From assembly GCA_947259685.1 (NCBI GenBank), contig CAMYNC010000014.1, positions 1-36,931 on the forward strand: DNA of 36,931 nucleotides, given 5' to 3'. A program made the position numbers and the translations under genes. The notes beneath the pieces were generated by a model, which saw nothing but the letters and a program-made list of their open reading frames with translations, had not been told where the DNA came from and made no database searches. Below are positions 1-7,663 of the stretch, in pieces. Origin of the DNA: an uncultured Desulfuromonadales bacterium (GTDB lineage Bacteria; Desulfobacterota; Desulfuromonadia; Desulfuromonadales; Geopsychrobacteraceae). The first letter of the stretch is position 1; each line of letters begins with the position of its first letter.

Positions 1-230
1 CTAACGGTTCACGATAACCGGCGGCGACGCGAGCTTGCGTGACCCACCGCAATTTGCTTTTGCTTTTTCAATTTAGCGCAGACGTATTTTCCGTCCGGTT
101 CATTAGGTTGTTGTACGGCTTCTTGCTTGCTGCAGCCGGGAGCTAGAGCAGGGCCGGGCTTGGAAAGCTGCTCTGCCCCAATGGCATTTGAATTTTTCTT
201 ATCTTACTTGCTGACCCTGAAATTTTTTTT
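1..230. other. Left-edge non-coding stretch before the ISL3 element
   Basis: I see no convincing gene here. The only structure is a 7-bp stem (AGAGCAG at 145-151 pairing with CTGCTCT at 168-174) and a run of eight T residues (223-230) directly against the left inverted repeat of the insertion sequence. The short open frames lack ribosome sites and recognisable products. Confidence 0.5.
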
Positions 231-273
231 GCCTCCTCCGCAGAATCTGTGGGTAGGCGGCGGTAATAATTAG

Positions 274-347
274 AGCATTGTCTTTCCTGGATGGATAAGA
301 TGGTTTTTGCGGAAACAATCAAATCCAATCCAGAAAAAGACAATGCT
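274..347 (+). repeat. Inverted repeat covering the transposase start codon
   Basis: The arms at 274-296 and 323-347 are complementary except for two single-base bulges and one mismatch. The outer 12 bp (AGCATTGTCTTT with AAAGACAATGCT) are perfect. The right arm includes the likely ATG at 343-345. RNA made from upstream could fold and hide the start codon, a known way for insertion sequences to limit transposase made from outside transcription. That role is inferred. Confidence 0.6.
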
Positions 348-1596
348 GATTAAGACTCTACTGAACAAGGTCGAACGATTCAAGTCGTTCGTTTATGGCT
401 CCGTCTGCGTGATGCTGGTTGGCGGCACGGAAGCCTTGGTCATTGACATCAAGCCGCGTCGCAACAGTCAGCCGATTTGCCCCGAGTGCGGCAAGCGCTG
501 CACGGTTTACGATCGGCAGCCCGAACGGTTGTACGAGTATCTGCCAGTCTGGTCGTTCAAGGCCTTTTTTCGCTATGCGCCACGCCGAGTGAAATGCCCG
601 GAGCATGGTGTCAAGGTCGAGGCTCTGCCCTGGGCCTACGGCAAAGAGCGAACGACCATTTCGTACCAAGTCTTTCTGGCTCGCTGGGCGAAGCGGCTCT
701 CCTGGCAAGAAACGGCCAGGGTATTCGAGACCAGTTGGGACACGGTGTTCCGGGCCGTCAATTTCGTCGTCGATTACGGTCTCGTCCACAGAAGCCTTGA
801 GGGCGTCACCGAGATCGGCGTTGACGAAGTTGCCGTTTTCAGAGGCCACAAGTATCTGACCCTGGTGTATCAGGTCAACGCCGGTGCCAGACGATTGCTC
901 TGGAGCGGGCCAGAGCGTAAAGCCAAGACGCTGCTGCGATTCTTCAAGGAGTTCGGCCCGGAACGAAGCGCCAAACTTCAGTTCGTTTGCAGCGACATGT
1001 GGGCCGCGTACCTCAAGGTCATCGCCAAGAAGGCTCCCCAGGCGCTGAACGTCCTCGACCGCTTCCACATCATGCGGAAGTTCAACGAGGCGATCGACGA
1101 GATCCGGCGCAGCGAGGTCAAGCAGTTCAGGGCCGACGGACAGCAGAACGTTCTCGAACGCAAACGCTGGCTGCTGCTGAAACGCCCGGAGAATCTCTCC
1201 GAAAAGCAGACCGCAAGCATGGGAGAACTTCTCAAGCTGAACCTGTCGTCGATTAAGGGCTATCTGCTCCGTGAGGATTTTCAGCGTTTCTGGGAATACC
1301 AGCGATTCGATTTCGCTGAAAAGTTTCTCGAAAACTGGGTGACCCGGACTCTACAAACAGACCTGGAACCAATGAAGAAGGTGGCCAGGATGTTGCGTAA
1401 GCACAAGCCGCTGATCTTGAATTGGTTCAAGGCCAGAGGCGAAATTTCGAGCGGTGCGGTAGAAGGCATGAACCTGAAGGTAAAACTCACTATGAGAAAA
1501 GCCTACGGTTTTAGAACCCTAAAATGCCTGCAAATCGCCTTATATCATGAGCTTGGCAAGTTGCCGGAACCTGAATATTTCCACAGATTCTGCTGA
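343..1596 (+). CDS. ISL3-family transposase
   Basis: This is a DDE transposase of the ISL3 family (417 residues from the ATG at 343; an upstream in-frame TTG at 307 would give 429). The N-terminus has the family's zinc-binding region (Cys46, Cys49, Cys53 and CPEHG near residue 85), followed by a DNA-binding part. The catalytic core shows the acidic residues in their usual context: Asp in IGVDEV, Asp in VCSDMW and Glu in AVEGMN. Length is normal for the family and the frame is intact, so the enzyme could be active. I prefer ATG 343 because family members start with a short helix like MLIKTLLNKV; no strong Shine-Dalgarno is visible at either start. The C-terminus overlaps the right inverted repeat. 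Confidence 0.9.
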   Translation: MLIKTLLNKVERFKSFVYGSVCVMLVGGTEALVIDIKPRRNSQPICPECGKRCTVYDRQPERLYEYLPVWSFKAFFRYAPRRVKCPEHGVKVEALPWAYGKERTTISYQVFLARWAKRLSWQETARVFETSWDTVFRAVNFVVDYGLVHRSLEGVTEIGVDEVAVFRGHKYLTLVYQVNAGARRLLWSGPERKAKTLLRFFKEFGPERSAKLQFVCSDMWAAYLKVIAKKAPQALNVLDRFHIMRKFNEAIDEIRRSEVKQFRADGQQNVLERKRWLLLKRPENLSEKQTASMGELLKLNLSSIKGYLLREDFQRFWEYQRFDFAEKFLENWVTRTLQTDLEPMKKVARMLRKHKPLILNWFKARGEISSGAVEGMNLKVKLTMRKAYGFRTLKCLQIALYHELGKLPEPEYFHRFC

Positions 1597-1731
1597 CGAG
1601 CCATAAAATAAAGGTTTTTGATGCACTGATCGGCCACTGGGTTTACATGCGCAACATCATCTATGTGAAGTGGTTACACTTTCCCGGACACACAAATTGA
1701 GGCAATATGCCCAAATATGGAGGTGTGTCTA

Positions 1732-2016
1732 GTGAGTTCAAGTTACTCGTCCCAATTCAAACAAGATGCTGTCAAGTTGGCAGTTGAATCCGATCAACCG
1801 ATTGTCCAGACGGCAAGAGATTTGGGTGTCAATCCCAACACTCTTTACACCTGGATCAAAAAGTACCGTAAGCAGCAGCCCTCGACCAAAAAAGTGGCTG
1901 GCGAAGAACATCTCTACGATGAGCTCACGCGCCTTCGTCGGGAGAATAATAAACTGAAGGAAGAGCGCGACATCTTAAAAAAGGCGGCGGCGTACTTTGC
2001 AAAAAACAGTCGGTAA
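1732..2016 (+). CDS. IS3-family transposase OrfA (HTH protein)
   Basis: This is the first frame of the IS3 element. An N-terminal helix-turn-helix of the transposase_8 type (about residues 1-50; [12 protein letters not shown] and [12 protein letters not shown]) is followed by a leucine-zipper-like coiled coil ([22 protein letters not shown]). In the family this protein binds the inverted repeats and dimerises with the frameshifted OrfAB transposase. An ATG at 1717 opens the same frame, but the GGAGG at 1719-1723 lies inside that codon's context and sits 8 nt before GTG 1732, so GTG 1732 is the better start (94 residues). The gene ends just after an A6G slippery heptamer. Confidence 0.88.
   Translation: MSSSYSSQFKQDAVKLAVESDQPIVQTARDLGVNPNTLYTWIKKYRKQQPSTKKVAGEEHLYDELTRLRRENNKLKEERDILKKAAAYFAKNSR
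1977..1983 (+). other. -1 ribosomal frameshift site A_AAA_AAG
   Basis: In the OrfA frame the bases read A AAA AAG, the classic slippery heptamer for programmed -1 frameshifting. The -1 frame stays open from 1983 into OrfB (reading GGC GGC GGC GTA and on to the ATG at 2028). A slip here would therefore make a single OrfAB transposase, as known for IS3-family elements. Confidence 0.8.
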
Positions 2017-2027
2017 AGTACGCCTGG

Positions 2028-2873
2028 ATGAAGCAGCAGACTGCGTTCAGTATCCAGGCCATGTGTCGTGTTCTTCAGGTGTCCCGCAGTGGCTATTATG
2101 AGTTCCTTGGGCGACCTCCTTGCTGCCACAGCCTGGTTGATGACGCCCTTCGCTCCCAGATCAGAGCTGCCTTTAAACAGGGCCGCAAGAACTACGGAAC
2201 CCGGCGGATCAAGCTTGAATTAGCAGAACAGCAGGTCACCGTCAGCCGTCGCCGCATCGGCCGGTTGATGCGTGAAGAAGACCTGAAGGTACAAACCAAG
2301 CGGAAATTTAAAGCGACAACGGATTCGAAGCACGACAAACCCATTGCACCAAACTTGCTTAAGCGAGATTTTACTGCCAGCCATGCAGACAAGGTTTATG
2401 TCGGCGACATCACGTATATTCCGACCCGCGAAGGCTGGCTCTACTTAGCCGTTGTCATTGATCTGTACTCCCGGGCTGTGGTCGGCTGGTCCATGGATTC
2501 ACGGATGAAAGCCGACTTGGCCAATAATGCCATGCTGATGGCTATCTGGAAGCGTAAGCCAGGCAGAGGTCTGATCTTCCACAGCGACCGGGGCAGCCAA
2601 TATGCCTCTGACAGCCATCAAAAAATCCTCAGCACCCATGGAGTCAAGGCCAGTATGAGTAAGAAGGGTGACTGTTGGGACAATGCTGTCGCCGAGAGTT
2701 TTTTTCATACACTGAAAACCGAGCTGACTCATCATTGCGATTTTCAGACTCGTGCGGAGGCCAGGGCCGCAATATTTGAATACATCGAAGTTTTCTACAA
2801 TCGTCAACGGCGACATTCAGCTAACTCATATAAGGCTCCATTGGTCTTTGAGGAGATGCAGGTCGCTGCTTAA
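2028..2873 (+). CDS. IS3-family transposase OrfB (rve integrase core)
   Basis: This is the catalytic frame of the IS3 element, 281 residues from ATG 2028. It carries an HTH_21-like N-terminal part ([17 protein letters not shown]) and an rve integrase core with the DDE triad Asp127 (VGDITYI), Asp187 (HSDRGSQY) and Glu223 ([14 protein letters not shown]). Family knowledge says the active enzyme is the OrfAB fusion made by -1 frameshifting, and the frame relation (-1 to OrfA) fits. The reading frame and catalytic residues are intact, so the element may be mobile. OrfB alone would lack the OrfA DNA-binding region. Confidence 0.92.
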   Translation: MKQQTAFSIQAMCRVLQVSRSGYYEFLGRPPCCHSLVDDALRSQIRAAFKQGRKNYGTRRIKLELAEQQVTVSRRRIGRLMREEDLKVQTKRKFKATTDSKHDKPIAPNLLKRDFTASHADKVYVGDITYIPTREGWLYLAVVIDLYSRAVVGWSMDSRMKADLANNAMLMAIWKRKPGRGLIFHSDRGSQYASDSHQKILSTHGVKASMSKKGDCWDNAVAESFFHTLKTELTHHCDFQTRAEARAAIFEYIEVFYNRQRRHSANSYKAPLVFEEMQVAA

Positions 2874-2898
2874 TCTTGTGTCAGGAAAAGTGTTGACA

Positions 2899-3175
2899 CA
2901 TCAATAAGGCTATGACCGCAAGTGAGAAATAGCTATTTTCAGATGGATAAAATTGTCCGCTTTTTCAAAATACCCGGACATCTGAATCTTCCGTATCAGT
3001 TAAACAGTTTCCTACACAGAACCGTGCGGAAAGATGCTTTTTGCTGTTATTGCGTTACACTGTCTCTTTGAAAACGACCAAATTGCTCGGAGTTGTATCG
3101 ATGAAAAGCATAGTCATAGCTATTCCGACGGTGGTTCTCCTTTGTTGATTTACTAACACGGAAAGGAAGTAAGTA
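2899..3175. other. Intergenic region between the IS3 element and the lipoprotein gene
   Basis: No full-length gene is visible. The stretch contains a 6-bp inverted pair (TGTCCG near 2955, CGGACA near 2975), possibly a remnant of another insertion end, and a 15-codon open frame described separately. Confidence 0.4.
3101..3148 (+). CDS. 15-residue ORF resembling a cut-off lipoprotein signal peptide
   Basis: ATG 3101 is preceded by GGAG at 3089-3092 and encodes MKSIVIAIPTVVLLC before a TGA. It has the Lys-plus-hydrophobic shape of a lipoprotein signal, and the stop falls exactly after a lipobox-like Cys. It ends 27 bp before the intact small lipoprotein gene. It may be a decayed neighbour, a leader peptide, or chance. 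Confidence 0.3.
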   Translation: MKSIVIAIPTVVLLC

Positions 3176-3394
3176 ATGAAATATTTTCAGGTTTTGCTGT
3201 TGCCCATTGTTACGTTTACAGTGCTGGGCTGCGCTAGCTCCCAAGACAGGGCTTACGAGGCACAGGAAATGGTCCACAATGAAAGACTCAAGCTCGTAGA
3301 GAAGTATCAGGAATGCGTAGAGGATTCCGGTGACGACACTGTAAAAGTCGAAGCGTGCGAACAATATTTGAAAGCTTCTGAAGCTCTGAAATAA
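3176..3394 (+). CDS. Small predicted lipoprotein
   Basis: This is a 72-residue protein of unknown function. The N-terminus (MKYFQVLLLPIVTFTVLGC) is a type II signal peptide with a VLGC lipobox, so Cys19 is the likely lipid anchor. The mature part is about 53 residues, charged and helical, with two further cysteines (in YQECVED and VEACEQY) that could form a disulfide. It is preceded by a purine-rich ribosome site (GGAAAGGAAG) and followed by a hairpin with a T-run. Short helical lipoproteins of this kind occur in many Gram-negative bacteria; I cannot assign a family. Its position beside two insertion sequences gives no functional hint. Confidence 0.7.
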   Translation: MKYFQVLLLPIVTFTVLGCASSQDRAYEAQEMVHNERLKLVEKYQECVEDSGDDTVKVEACEQYLKASEALK

Positions 3395-3409
3395 TAAATG
3401 AGGATAATC

Positions 3410-3431
3410 TAGGGAAGCTTCCCCTATTTTT
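3410..3431 (+). terminator. Likely terminator of the small lipoprotein gene
   Basis: A short stem (TAGGGAA pairing with TTCCCCTA, one bulged C) is followed by TTTTT, 16 bp after the lipoprotein stop codon. The stem is weak, so this is a moderate call. Confidence 0.5.
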
Positions 3432-3548
3432 CAAAACTCACGATTTCCAGCACAGAAAAGTCCCAGTCTGCTGAGGCTCCGAGGTCGTTTTTCGAGCACC
3501 GTACTTTTTTCATGTTGGCTACGGTAACGTTTCAAGACAGAACCTAGA

Positions 3549-4202
3549 TTAACAGTTCTTCTGCAGCAGAATCACGTCCCTACCAAGAATCTTCAGTTCG
3601 GCCTGCCAGCGGTTTGCCAGCCAGCCGAAGGTTTCCACGGAAAAAAAGCAGATATGGCTGCGGTCATTCTTGTAGTGCCAGTTGGCAAAAGCTGCTTGGC
3701 TGGTGACCAGCTTGGTCATGATCCCCAGAATGCCATTGCCCGCGAGCATGTTGTAAAGCCTGTCCAGCTCAAAACCTGGCTGACGCAAGTGTTCGACCAC
3801 TTCGGTGGCGGTGATGAAGTTGTACCTCCGGTTCAAAACCTCGGGCTGGTCGGCATAGAAGGGGTCATAAATTTCCATCCGGTAGCCGGTTTCCATGAAC
3901 ATCAGCGACAGGGTCGGTCCCGGACCGCAGCCGAAATCGAGGCCATGGGCATCATCTGCAAGCCGTTCTTGCAGCGGTTGATAGAGGCGGGAGAGGAACT
4001 TACGGTAGCCCGGATCGGTAGGGTCGTTCTGATGCAGGTCGTATTCGGCTTTCTCTTGGCTCGCGCTTAAGTGAAAAGCTGGCGGGACATAGGCCAGGGC
4101 ACAGTGGGTACAGCGCAGGTACTCTCTGAATTTATCCTGATGGAAAAACTGGCTGTTGCTGCCTTGACAGAGAGGGCACAGAGGTATCGTTTCTTTAGCC
4201 AT
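3549..4202 (-). CDS. Class I SAM-dependent methyltransferase with N-terminal zinc ribbon
   Basis: This 217-residue protein has a four-cysteine, probably zinc-binding N-terminus (Cys9, Cys12, Cys31, Cys34; PLCQG and CTHCAL). A Rossmann-type methyltransferase domain follows: motif I GLDFGCGPG at 87-95, the acidic strand end EIYDP near 111, and TEVVEHL at 133-139, typical of the Methyltransf_23/12-like group. The closing segment (HICFFSVETFGWLA) resembles methyltransferases acting on small molecules or sugars, but the substrate cannot be read from sequence. It is the second gene downstream of the YciI-like gene on the same strand, with a strong hairpin between them, so it may have its own weak promoter. 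Confidence 0.8.
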   Translation of the reverse strand: MAKETIPLCPLCQGSNSQFFHQDKFREYLRCTHCALAYVPPAFHLSASQEKAEYDLHQNDPTDPGYRKFLSRLYQPLQERLADDAHGLDFGCGPGPTLSLMFMETGYRMEIYDPFYADQPEVLNRRYNFITATEVVEHLRQPGFELDRLYNMLAGNGILGIMTKLVTSQAAFANWHYKNDRSHICFFSVETFGWLANRWQAELKILGRDVILLQKNC

Positions 4203-4220
4203 GGGCGTTTCTTGAATCTG

Positions 4221-4248
4221 AAAGGGCCGCTGGGGAGCGGCCCTTTTT
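4221..4248 (-). terminator. Strong hairpin terminator between the YciI-like and methyltransferase genes
   Basis: An 11-bp perfect stem (AAAGGGCCGCT with AGCGGCCCTTT) closes a GGGG loop (CCCC on the minus strand). It lies 2 bp beyond the stop of the minus-strand YciI-like gene. The U-run is longer on the plus strand (TTTTT) than on the minus strand (TTT), so termination may be partial toward the methyltransferase. Confidence 0.75.
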
Positions 4249-4250
4249 CG

Positions 4251-4526
4251 TTAAGGGAGGACTTTTTTCCAGGGCTGAATGCTGACAGTTTCAAACAGTC
4301 CGGCTTTGGCATAAGGGTCGTTGGCAGCAAAGGCTTTGGCTTCGCTGCTGGTTTCAAGGTCGAGAATGACGACTGAACCGTTCATGTTGCCCTCGGCGTC
4401 GAGGGTCGGGCCGGCAGCGTGCAGCTTATCGCTGAAACTTTTCAAGTAATCAACATGGGCGGGGCGGTTGTCCATGCGCACCTGCAGGTGGTCTTGCTTG
4501 TCGAAACAGTGAATGACGTAAAGCAT
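4251..4526 (-). CDS. YciI-like protein (YCII domain)
   Basis: This 91-residue single-domain protein belongs to the YciI/YCII family, small dimeric alpha-beta barrel proteins. The sequence shows the family signature: an opening strand MLYVIHCFDKQD, a conserved His in PAHVDYLK, a GSVVILD strand, and the NDPYAKAGLFETVSIQPW ending. Family members have been linked to small-molecule or peroxidase-like reactions, but most have no known role, and none is claimed here. It is preceded by a good ribosome site (AGGAG on the minus strand near 4535) and lies about 30 bp downstream of the sigma-54 response regulator gene, so it may be co-transcribed with the two-component genes. Confidence 0.85.
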   Translation of the reverse strand: MLYVIHCFDKQDHLQVRMDNRPAHVDYLKSFSDKLHAAGPTLDAEGNMNGSVVILDLETSSEAKAFAANDPYAKAGLFETVSIQPWKKVLP

Positions 4527-4557
4527 TTGGTTTTCTCCTTTTTGCGGTTAATTCGGT

Positions 4558-5901
4558 TTAGAGCCGGTAACTTTTCATCTTTTCCCAAAGGTTCTTGCGG
4601 CTGATGCCTAAAATGGTCGCTGCTTCGGTTTTGTTGCCAGCGGTGGTCTGCAGTGCTTGCAGGATACAGGTTTTTTCCGCTTTTGCCACCGCCTCAGCCA
4701 GGGTTTTGGGTGTTTCGTCCGCATTTGCAGGCGCTGCGGACGCCCCACGGACTTCGATCGGAAGATCCCAGGGTTCGATTTTCGACGCCGGTGCCAGCAC
4801 CGAAATCCGCTCCAGCATGTTGCGCAGCTCACGGACATTACCTGGGTAGCGATAGTTCTGCAGCGCCTGTTCCGCTTCCGTCGAAAGTGCAAACGCCATG
4901 CCTCGCTCGCGGCCGAATTCAGTCAGGAAGTAGTTGGCCAGCTCCAGAATGTCAGCGCCGCGTTCTCGCAGCGGCGGAATCTCCACCGGAATGACCTGCA
5001 GACGGTAAAACAGATCCTCGCGAAAGCTGCCCTGTTTGACCTCTTCGGCCAGGTTCTTTGCCGTGGCACAGAGTATCCGCACGTCGATGGGGAGCGACTG
5101 GGTGCCGCCGACCCGCTGCAGCTCCTTTTCCTGCAATACGCGCAGCAGCTTGGCCTGTAGCTCCAGCGGCAGCTCGCCGATTTCATCGAGCAGAATAGTG
5201 CCGCGATCAGCCAGCTCAAATTTTCCCGTCTGGGTTTTGTCGGCTCCAGTAAAGGCGCCTTTTTCATGGCCGAACAGTTCCGATTCCATCAGCCCGGCGG
5301 GGATGGCAGCACAGTTGATGCGCACGTAGGGTTGCTCGGCCCGACGGCTTTCAAAGTGGATTGCCGCCGCGACCAGTTCCTTGCCGGTACCGCTTTCGCC
5401 GTGAATAAGCACCGCGGCATCGGCCCCGGCGATCCTCCCGATCAGGCCGAGCAGTTGCTGCATCGGCGGGCTGGAGCCGATAATCGGTCGCCGAAGTCCG
5501 CCGCAATGTTCCAGTGAGACACAGCGGGCTTTGACCGCCTGCATCTCCAGCACCCGGCTGATGCGGAAGCTTAAGTCGTCTAGGTCGAAAGGTTTCTGAA
5601 TATAGTCGGCGGCCCCCATTTTAAGGCAGTTGACCGCGGTGTCGGTGTTGCCGTGGGCGGTCATCATCACCACCTCAGTGCGGGGGGCGAGCTTTTTCAC
5701 TTCGCCGAGCAGGGTTTCGCCGTCCAGCCCCGGCATGCGGATATCTGAGAGCAGCAGCTGGTAGCTGTGCTGTTTGATCAGTTCCAGCGCCTGGGTTCCG
5801 CTGGCCGCCTCATCGACCTGCCAGCCCTGGTTGCGCAGGTGGTCGACGACGGTAATCCGCATAATCTCCTCATCTTCAGCGACCAGCAGCCGTTCGCTCA
5901 T
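4558..5901 (-). CDS. NtrC-family sigma-54-dependent response regulator
   Basis: This is a 447-residue enhancer-binding regulator with three domains in order. The receiver (1-120) has phosphoacceptor Asp53 (LLLSDIRMPG) and Lys103. The AAA+ domain (about 138-370) has Walker A GESGTGK at 168-174 and the sigma-54 contact loop GAFTGA at 215-220. A Fis-type helix-turn-helix closes the protein (AGNKTEAATILGISRKNLWEKM). All key residues are present. Its start codon overlaps the stop of the histidine kinase gene by 4 bp (ATGA), which indicates translational coupling and a cognate pair. The divergent nrfHA operon carries a sigma-54 promoter with two upstream palindromes, so NrfHA is its most likely target. 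Phosphorylation by the haem kinase and oligomer-driven open-complex formation are family knowledge. Confidence 0.93.
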   Translation of the reverse strand: MSERLLVAEDEEIMRITVVDHLRNQGWQVDEAASGTQALELIKQHSYQLLLSDIRMPGLDGETLLGEVKKLAPRTEVVMMTAHGNTDTAVNCLKMGAADYIQKPFDLDDLSFRISRVLEMQAVKARCVSLEHCGGLRRPIIGSSPPMQQLLGLIGRIAGADAAVLIHGESGTGKELVAAAIHFESRRAEQPYVRINCAAIPAGLMESELFGHEKGAFTGADKTQTGKFELADRGTILLDEIGELPLELQAKLLRVLQEKELQRVGGTQSLPIDVRILCATAKNLAEEVKQGSFREDLFYRLQVIPVEIPPLRERGADILELANYFLTEFGRERGMAFALSTEAEQALQNYRYPGNVRELRNMLERISVLAPASKIEPWDLPIEVRGASAAPANADETPKTLAEAVAKAEKTCILQALQTTAGNKTEAATILGISRKNLWEKMKSYRL

Positions 5902-7457
5902 AGTTGCTTCCCTGCAGAATCTGCGGCAAGTGGAATTGTGAAACGGAAAACCGCTCCACCTTCGGCACGATTTTCGGCCTCCAGCTCACCGCCCATCTGT
6001 TTGATCAGCGAATATGAGACCGACAGCCCAAGCCCAGTGCCTTCACCAACCTCTTTGGTGGTGAAAAACGGCTCAAAAATTTTATCCAGATGCTCCGCGG
6101 CGATCCCCGGGCCGCTATCGGCAATTTGCACCGCCAACTGATGGCTTTCCACCCAACTGCTAACTTCCAGCCGGCCACTGCTTTTGCCCAGCGCCTGTAC
6201 GGCATTGCCAGCCAGATTGAGAACCACCTGGCGCAGGGCTTCCATGCCAACCCACAACGGCTCGCCGACGCCCAACTGCAGGTCGAGCTCAATGTTGCGC
6301 CGGCCCATGCAGGTGAGTTCCAGGCAGTCACGGATCATCTCATCCACATCCCCCTGCTGGCGTTTCAGCGGTTCTTTACGACCGATATTAAGCAGTTGCT
6401 GGACCGTCCCCTTGATCCGTTCAACACCCTGCCCGAGTAGCTCCAGGTAGCGGGTTAACAGATCCGGTTGGTCCATACTGCGCTGCATCGTCTGGATGCA
6501 GTTCTGCATGCCGCCCAAGGGATTGTTAATCTCGTGGGAGACCCCGGCCACCAGGCGCCCCAAGGCGGCCATTTTTTCACCTTGAAAAACTTGTTCGCGG
6601 GTGTTGATCAGTTCCTGCTGCGATTCTTCCAGGCGTTGGCAGAGTTTGCGGAAATTATTGCTGAGCGAGCCGATTTCATCATCCGGCTCACTCTCCTCCT
6701 TGGGGTCAAGCTTGGTCTGCTCAGGGTAGCGCTCCATCTGTCGGGCGAGGGCTTTTAGGCGTCTGGCGACCAGGAATTCAAAGAGCAAAAAGATGGTCAG
6801 AGAGACGATAATAATCGTTGCCACAGCGATGTTCAGCAGCAGCCGGTTGTTACGCTTAATTTCCTGGTAGGCCGAGTCGATCGGGATCGACACGCTCATG
6901 CCGCCACGGATGTCGCCGATCCGATAACCCTGGCCGGTATGACACTCGATGCAACCTGAATCGACCAACAATGGCGCCATGTAGCGTAGGCGGTGGGAAC
7001 CGGCCGATGTTTCGATGCTGACCGCTTCTCTTAGCCCCTGGTCAAACCCTTCCAGGCTACTGCGTTCAAAATCGTCGGGAGAATTGTTCGGATTCATCGG
7101 TTTGAGGCTGGTGACGTTGAATTGCCCCATCCCTTCGCGCGCAGCGTAGGCAGAGAGTTCGCGGGTGACCATCGCCGGATTGCGCTTGACCAGCCAATTT
7201 CCGGCCACATCCTGAATCTGGCCATCAGGTAGAAAGGGGTTTTCCTCAACCCCAGGGGCTTTGACAAAAAACAGGCCGTTATGATCGGCCACCCACTGAC
7301 GGGTGATCTTGATCTGGGCGAAGAGCATTTTCGCCTGGCGGGTCGCCTGTTCGACCACCAACTCTTCCTGGAAGCTGGAGGTGCGGTAAAAGGTGACTCC
7401 GTACGAGCAGCAGGTAATCAGGCCGATCAGGATGATGAATTTGGTTTTCAGCTGCAT
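5898..7457 (-). CDS. Sensor histidine kinase with periplasmic c-type haem (DUF3365/Tll0287-like) domain
   Basis: This is a 519-residue membrane kinase. A transmembrane segment (about 5-25) is followed by a periplasmic sensor domain (26-204) that contains one c-type haem motif, CIECH at 169-173. The context (MAPLLVDSGCIECHTGQGYRIGDIRGG) is typical of DUF3365/Tll0287-like sensors. After a second transmembrane helix (about 206-229) come a HAMP linker (230-285), a HisKA domain with phospho-acceptor His308 (VSHEINNPLGG), and a HATPase domain with N box (LNLAGNAVQAL), G1 (DSGPGI) and G2 (GTGLGLS). It is complete. A haem in the periplasm suggests sensing of NO, nitrite-derived species or redox state; the ligand is inferred. 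The gene is divergent from nrfHA and coupled to the downstream response regulator. The same intergenic palindromes could also autoregulate this operon. Confidence 0.92.
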   Translation of the reverse strand: MQLKTKFIILIGLITCCSYGVTFYRTSSFQEELVVEQATRQAKMLFAQIKITRQWVADHNGLFFVKAPGVEENPFLPDGQIQDVAGNWLVKRNPAMVTRELSAYAAREGMGQFNVTSLKPMNPNNSPDDFERSSLEGFDQGLREAVSIETSAGSHRLRYMAPLLVDSGCIECHTGQGYRIGDIRGGMSVSIPIDSAYQEIKRNNRLLLNIAVATIIIVSLTIFLLFEFLVARRLKALARQMERYPEQTKLDPKEESEPDDEIGSLSNNFRKLCQRLEESQQELINTREQVFQGEKMAALGRLVAGVSHEINNPLGGMQNCIQTMQRSMDQPDLLTRYLELLGQGVERIKGTVQQLLNIGRKEPLKRQQGDVDEMIRDCLELTCMGRRNIELDLQLGVGEPLWVGMEALRQVVLNLAGNAVQALGKSSGRLEVSSWVESHQLAVQIADSGPGIAAEHLDKIFEPFFTTKEVGEGTGLGLSVSYSLIKQMGGELEAENRAEGGAVFRFTIPLAADSAGKQL

Positions 7458-7489
7458 GCCAACCTCTTTACCAGGGTGCGGAAGGAAAT

Positions 7490-7539
7490 GCTACCGAACG
7501 GTAACATAGAACTCTGGGGCATTGCTACCGCTAGGTAAC
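7490..7539 (+). promoter_or_regulatory. Paired palindromic activator sites upstream of nrfHA
   Basis: Two 16-bp sites, 7490-7505 and 7524-7539, share GCTACCG-N3-GGTAAC and differ only in the three central bases. Their centres are 34 bp apart, about three helical turns. They lie roughly 85 and 119 bp upstream of the predicted start of the sigma-54 promoter, the normal place for an NtrC-type enhancer. The adjacent response regulator is the obvious candidate to bind them; binding is inferred. Confidence 0.72.
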
Positions 7540-7590
7540 GATTGGGCTCATTTGTTTTCCGTATCTAGCTGAAACTGCAGGATCTTTTTC

Positions 7591-7606
7591 TGGCATGAGG
7601 GTTGCT
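7591..7606 (+). promoter_or_regulatory. Sigma-54 promoter of nrfHA
   Basis: TGGCATGAGGGTTGCT has the invariant GG and GC with the required 10-base spacing (GG at 7592-7593, GC at 7604-7605). It departs from the consensus TGGCAC-N5-TTGCW only at the sixth base. Transcription would begin near 7617, giving a leader of about 138 nt before nrfH. Confidence 0.8.
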
Positions 7607-7663
7607 ATTGAAATAGGTACGATAAAAAAATAAATGAATTCCACATTCCGAAGAGGAGGCAAC

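Larger units (their letters stand above)
231..1602 (+). mobile_element. ISL3-family insertion sequence, apparently complete
   Basis: One ISL3-type transposase gene is bounded by imperfect 22-bp inverted repeats at 231-252 and 1581-1602. They match at 19 of 22 positions and share a perfect 13-bp core (GCAGAATCTGTGG on the left, its complement at 1581-1593). The right repeat begins GGCTC when read inward, as in many ISL3 elements, and overlaps the 3' end of the transposase gene. The family usually makes an 8-bp target duplication. The flanks (eight T on the left, ATAAAATA on the right) do not match, so the ends may be slightly off or the original duplication has been lost. Confidence 0.75.
1671..2898 (+). 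mobile_element. IS3-family insertion sequence
   Basis: Two overlapping transposase frames are enclosed by imperfect 22-bp inverted repeats at 1671-1692 and 2877-2898 (17 of 22 positions match; the shared core is ACACTTT-N-CC-N-GACACA). The outer dinucleotides are TG and CA, as usual for the family. Total length is about 1.23 kb, typical of IS3 members. A 3-5 bp target duplication is expected but is not obvious in the flanks, so the exact ends are tentative. The element lies only 68 bp from the right end of the ISL3 element, so this spot has accumulated insertions. Confidence 0.8.

Noticed and set aside
358..1068. Long open frame opposite the ISL3 transposase
   Set aside because: It mirrors the codon structure of the real transposase gene, has no ribosome site and encodes no recognisable domain.
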